From a bacterium (GTDB lineage Bacteria; Bdellovibrionota; Bdellovibrionia; Bdellovibrionales; UBA1609): DNA of 6,526 bases. The notes beneath the pieces are model-generated. The model did not search any database. It had not been told where the DNA came from and worked only from the letters and a program-made list of their open reading frames with translations. The translations under genes and the position numbers were made by a program. Each line of letters starts with the position of its first letter. Positions within the stretch are counted from its first letter, which is position 1. The DNA lies in contig JAJYHS010000102.1 in assembly GCA_021784635.1 (NCBI GenBank), forward strand, positions 1 to 6,526, given 5' to 3'. Positions 5,037 through 6,526 of this stretch are shown here, piece by piece.

Positions 5037-6161
5037 CACGATTTTCGAGGCCGGCCGCGATTGGCAGGTCAGACATTCTTTAGCCTCGATATTATCATCG
5101 CACAAAATTCCAGGATCAGCTTGATAAACGAGTCCTTTCTCAACTTTGGCCATGCAAGCCATGCACGCTCCGTCCATGCATGAATACGGGGGGTTAAGGT
5201 CGGCATCAAGAAGAGTTTCAAGAATCGAAGCGTTGCCTTTGTACGGTACTGTTTTAGTTTCGCCCTCCCAACGAACCTCGATTAGTTCTGGCGAGCCAAC
5301 ATCTGACGGATCGCCAATTGTGACCATTCCGGTCAAATCAGGAGCGTTTGTTTTTGCCGCGGCGGTGACCGTCGACGGCGGCGTTGTCTCGGGGCCTTCT
5401 GCAGGCGAAGGTGATGTCGCAAAACTTTCACTAATAATTTTTAGCGGGTCGACCGACATCGATTTAAGAGCTGTTTCAACCGTTTCCATAAAACCGGTGG
5501 GGCCGCATAAAAAATAAAGAGAGCGAATGCCGACCTGATGACGAATCAAAAATTCGCGAATCATATTGTGATGTGCGCGCCCTCGAAGCCCCTTCCATTC
5601 AGAGTCGGGATTCGACAAAACGTGTGTTACAGTAAATCTCCCTTGCGAAGTTTTCTCAAGCTCGTCGAGTTGACTGCGAAAAATAACCGCGTCTTCGGTA
5701 CGATTTTGATAGAACAAAAGGCAGGGCAAAGTTGTCTTTTTAAGCGCCGATTTTATGAGTGAAAAGATAGGGGTGATGCCGCTGCCCGCCGCAAAAAATA
5801 CGAGTTTTTGCTCCGCAATTTTTTCGGGTAGAGTAAAACGGCCCGCCGGGGGAGTGGTCCAGAGTTCATCGCCAACGTGAACGTTTTCAGTCAGAAAGGT
5901 TGAGCCTCTGCCGCCCGGGACGCGTTTAACTGTGACGGCGAATTTTTGATCAAAGTCCGGGCTTGTGCAAAGCGAATAGCTACGGTGAAGTTCTTGGCCA
6001 TCAATATCAAGAAAGAAAGTGACAAATTGCCCGGCCGAATAGCGAAATTTGTCTCGAAGTTTTTCAGGAATATCAAGTACTAGCGTCACCGAGTCGGACG
6101 ACTCTTTTATCTGCTCGACAACTTTTAGCTGATTACAAAGTTTAGTTTTATCCAGGCTCAT
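5013..6161 (-). CDS. PaaE-like FAD/NAD(P)H oxidoreductase with C-terminal 2Fe-2S ferredoxin domain
   Basis: A 382-residue electron-transfer flavoprotein with three modules. The FAD-binding barrel (about 8-112) contains RSYSLCTSP (60-68), the RxYS FAD motif. The NAD(P)-binding domain (about 117-240) has AAGSGITPIFSL (125-135) and YFLCGPTGFM (216-225), followed by ESF. After an Ala/Pro/Thr-rich linker (about 248-290) comes a plant-type ferredoxin domain (about 292-380). Its cluster ligands are C328, C333 and C336 (C-x4-C-x2-C) and C366 in LTCQ. This order is that of PaaE, the reductase of phenylacetyl-CoA epoxidase, and of related single-chain reductases. No paaABCD or other oxygenase gene is next to it, so the partner is unknown and the name PaaE is not justified. 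The linker makes it slightly longer than usual (about 350-360). The ATG at 6159-6161 has only a weak TGAG nearby. It follows dapF by 50 nt with no terminator seen, so co-transcription is possible. Confidence 0.92.
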   Translation of the reverse strand: MSLDKTKLCNQLKVVEQIKESSDSVTLVLDIPEKLRDKFRYSAGQFVTFFLDIDGQELHRSYSLCTSPDFDQKFAVTVKRVPGGRGSTFLTENVHVGDELWTTPPAGRFTLPEKIAEQKLVFFAAGSGITPIFSLIKSALKKTTLPCLLFYQNRTEDAVIFRSQLDELEKTSQGRFTVTHVLSNPDSEWKGLRGRAHHNMIREFLIRHQVGIRSLYFLCGPTGFMETVETALKSMSVDPLKIISESFATSPSPAEGPETTPPSTVTAAAKTNAPDLTGMVTIGDPSDVGSPELIEVRWEGETKTVPYKGNASILETLLDADLNPPYSCMDGACMACMAKVEKGLVYQADPGILCDDNIEAKECLTCQSRPASKIVRVNYDAF

Positions 6162-6211
6162 GGCTCAGTCAAAATAGGCCATTTCGCCGACAAAATAAAG
6201 TGAAAGAAGTT

Positions 6212-6526
6212 TTAGATGTTAACGTGAATTTCTGCGATATAAAATGCCGGCCCCGACAAGATGGGGCGAGTTTGGCCGAGTTCAACGACGAGTTGGCCAC
6301 CCGGCACGCGCACGTTGACCCTCCCTCGGGTCAAAGCACTATGAGCGGCGAATGAGGTTGCGGCAGCAACAGCGCCGGTTCCGCAAGCTTGGGTATAGCC
6401 GCCAACGCCGCGCTCAAAAGTGAGCGAGTTAATGTTACGGCTCGTGCTGCGCTTTTTTTGCCTGCCTTGTGGTGCAAGGTAAAATGTGACGTTAACCCCG
6501 CGCTTTTTAAAACGCCGAAGGCTCCG
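6212..6526 (-). CDS. dapF: Diaminopimelate epimerase, C-terminal part
   Basis: 104 residues and the stop codon (TAA at 6212-6214) are present; the N-terminal part lies beyond the right edge. The fragment reads GVNVTFY, then FERGVGGYTQACGTGAVAAATSF. This contains the second catalytic Cys (C48 of the fragment, in ACGTGA) and the ERGxG motif of DapF. It ends with RVNVRVPGGQLVVEL, LSGPAFYIAEIHVNI, as in the family's closing strands. The enzyme interconverts LL- and meso-diaminopimelate in the cytoplasm, supplying lysine synthesis and the peptidoglycan cross-linking residue. The first catalytic Cys cannot be seen. Between the NVTFY strand and FERGVG is a basic stretch (APQGRQKKRSTSRN) that appears several residues longer than in E. 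coli DapF, probably a surface loop. The PaaE-like reductase gene follows 50 nt downstream on the same strand. Confidence 0.95.
   Translation of the reverse strand, partial: RSLRRFKKRGVNVTFYLAPQGRQKKRSTSRNINSLTFERGVGGYTQACGTGAVAAATSFAAHSALTRGRVNVRVPGGQLVVELGQTRPILSGPAFYIAEIHVNI

Noticed and set aside
5146..5517. 123-codon plus-strand open frame antisense to the reductase gene
   Set aside because: No family resemblance; it lies fully within a gene whose ferredoxin and linker regions are well supported on the other strand.
1..6526. Mobile element, CRISPR array, phage or defence system
   Set aside because: No transposase, integrase, nuclease or toxin motifs, no regularly spaced repeats and no terminal inverted repeats were seen; every large frame is accounted for by household-type genes.

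Overview
This window reads as an ordinary, densely packed bacterial chromosome. The gene set is an RRM RNA-binding protein with a Gly/Arg tail, an M15-type peptidase lipoprotein, a seven-helix DUF2914 membrane protein, a PaaE-like reductase and diaminopimelate epimerase. Together with moderate GC and frequent weak Shine-Dalgarno sites, this suggests a Gram-negative of the Bdellovibrionota/Oligoflexia (former deltaproteobacterial) type. That placement is inferred from overall flavour; no rRNA or other marker gene is present.

Layout, left to right. 1-443 (minus) is the N-terminal half of a TIGR01777-type sugar-epimerase-like protein, cut by the window edge. 481-516 is an intrinsic terminator for the next gene, the RRM protein at 562-882 (minus). 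That gene has a strong Shine-Dalgarno and a leader of about 180 nt carrying a 9-bp direct repeat. A second terminator-like hairpin (1006-1052) separates it from a two-gene minus-strand unit: an outer-membrane-type lipoprotein with a zinc D,D-carboxypeptidase (M15) domain (1513-2496), then a PPC/DUF296 protein (1065-1496) only 16 nt downstream. Divergent from these is a YdjA-like nitroreductase (2557-3102, plus), whose 3' end overlaps a convergent alpha/beta-hydrolase esterase (3087-3803, minus). Divergent from the esterase, with 43 nt between start codons, is the DUF2914 membrane protein (3847-5010, plus). It ends 2 nt from the stop of a convergent FAD/NAD(P)H reductase with a C-terminal plant-type 2Fe-2S domain (5013-6161, minus). 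The last gene, running off the right edge, is dapF (6212-6526, minus, C-terminal part), 50 nt upstream of the reductase and possibly co-transcribed with it.

The genes form no single pathway. dapF (meso-diaminopimelate for lysine and peptidoglycan) and the M15 lipoprotein (peptidoglycan trimming) both touch the cell wall. The nitroreductase, the reductase and the epimerase-like protein are nucleotide-cofactor enzymes. I see no mobile element, CRISPR array, tRNA, rRNA, phage gene or defence system. The most interesting items are small-scale: the repeated motif in the leader of the RNA-binding-protein gene, and a terminator hairpin built from the last codons of the reductase gene. No intergenic stretch exceeds about 180 nt.
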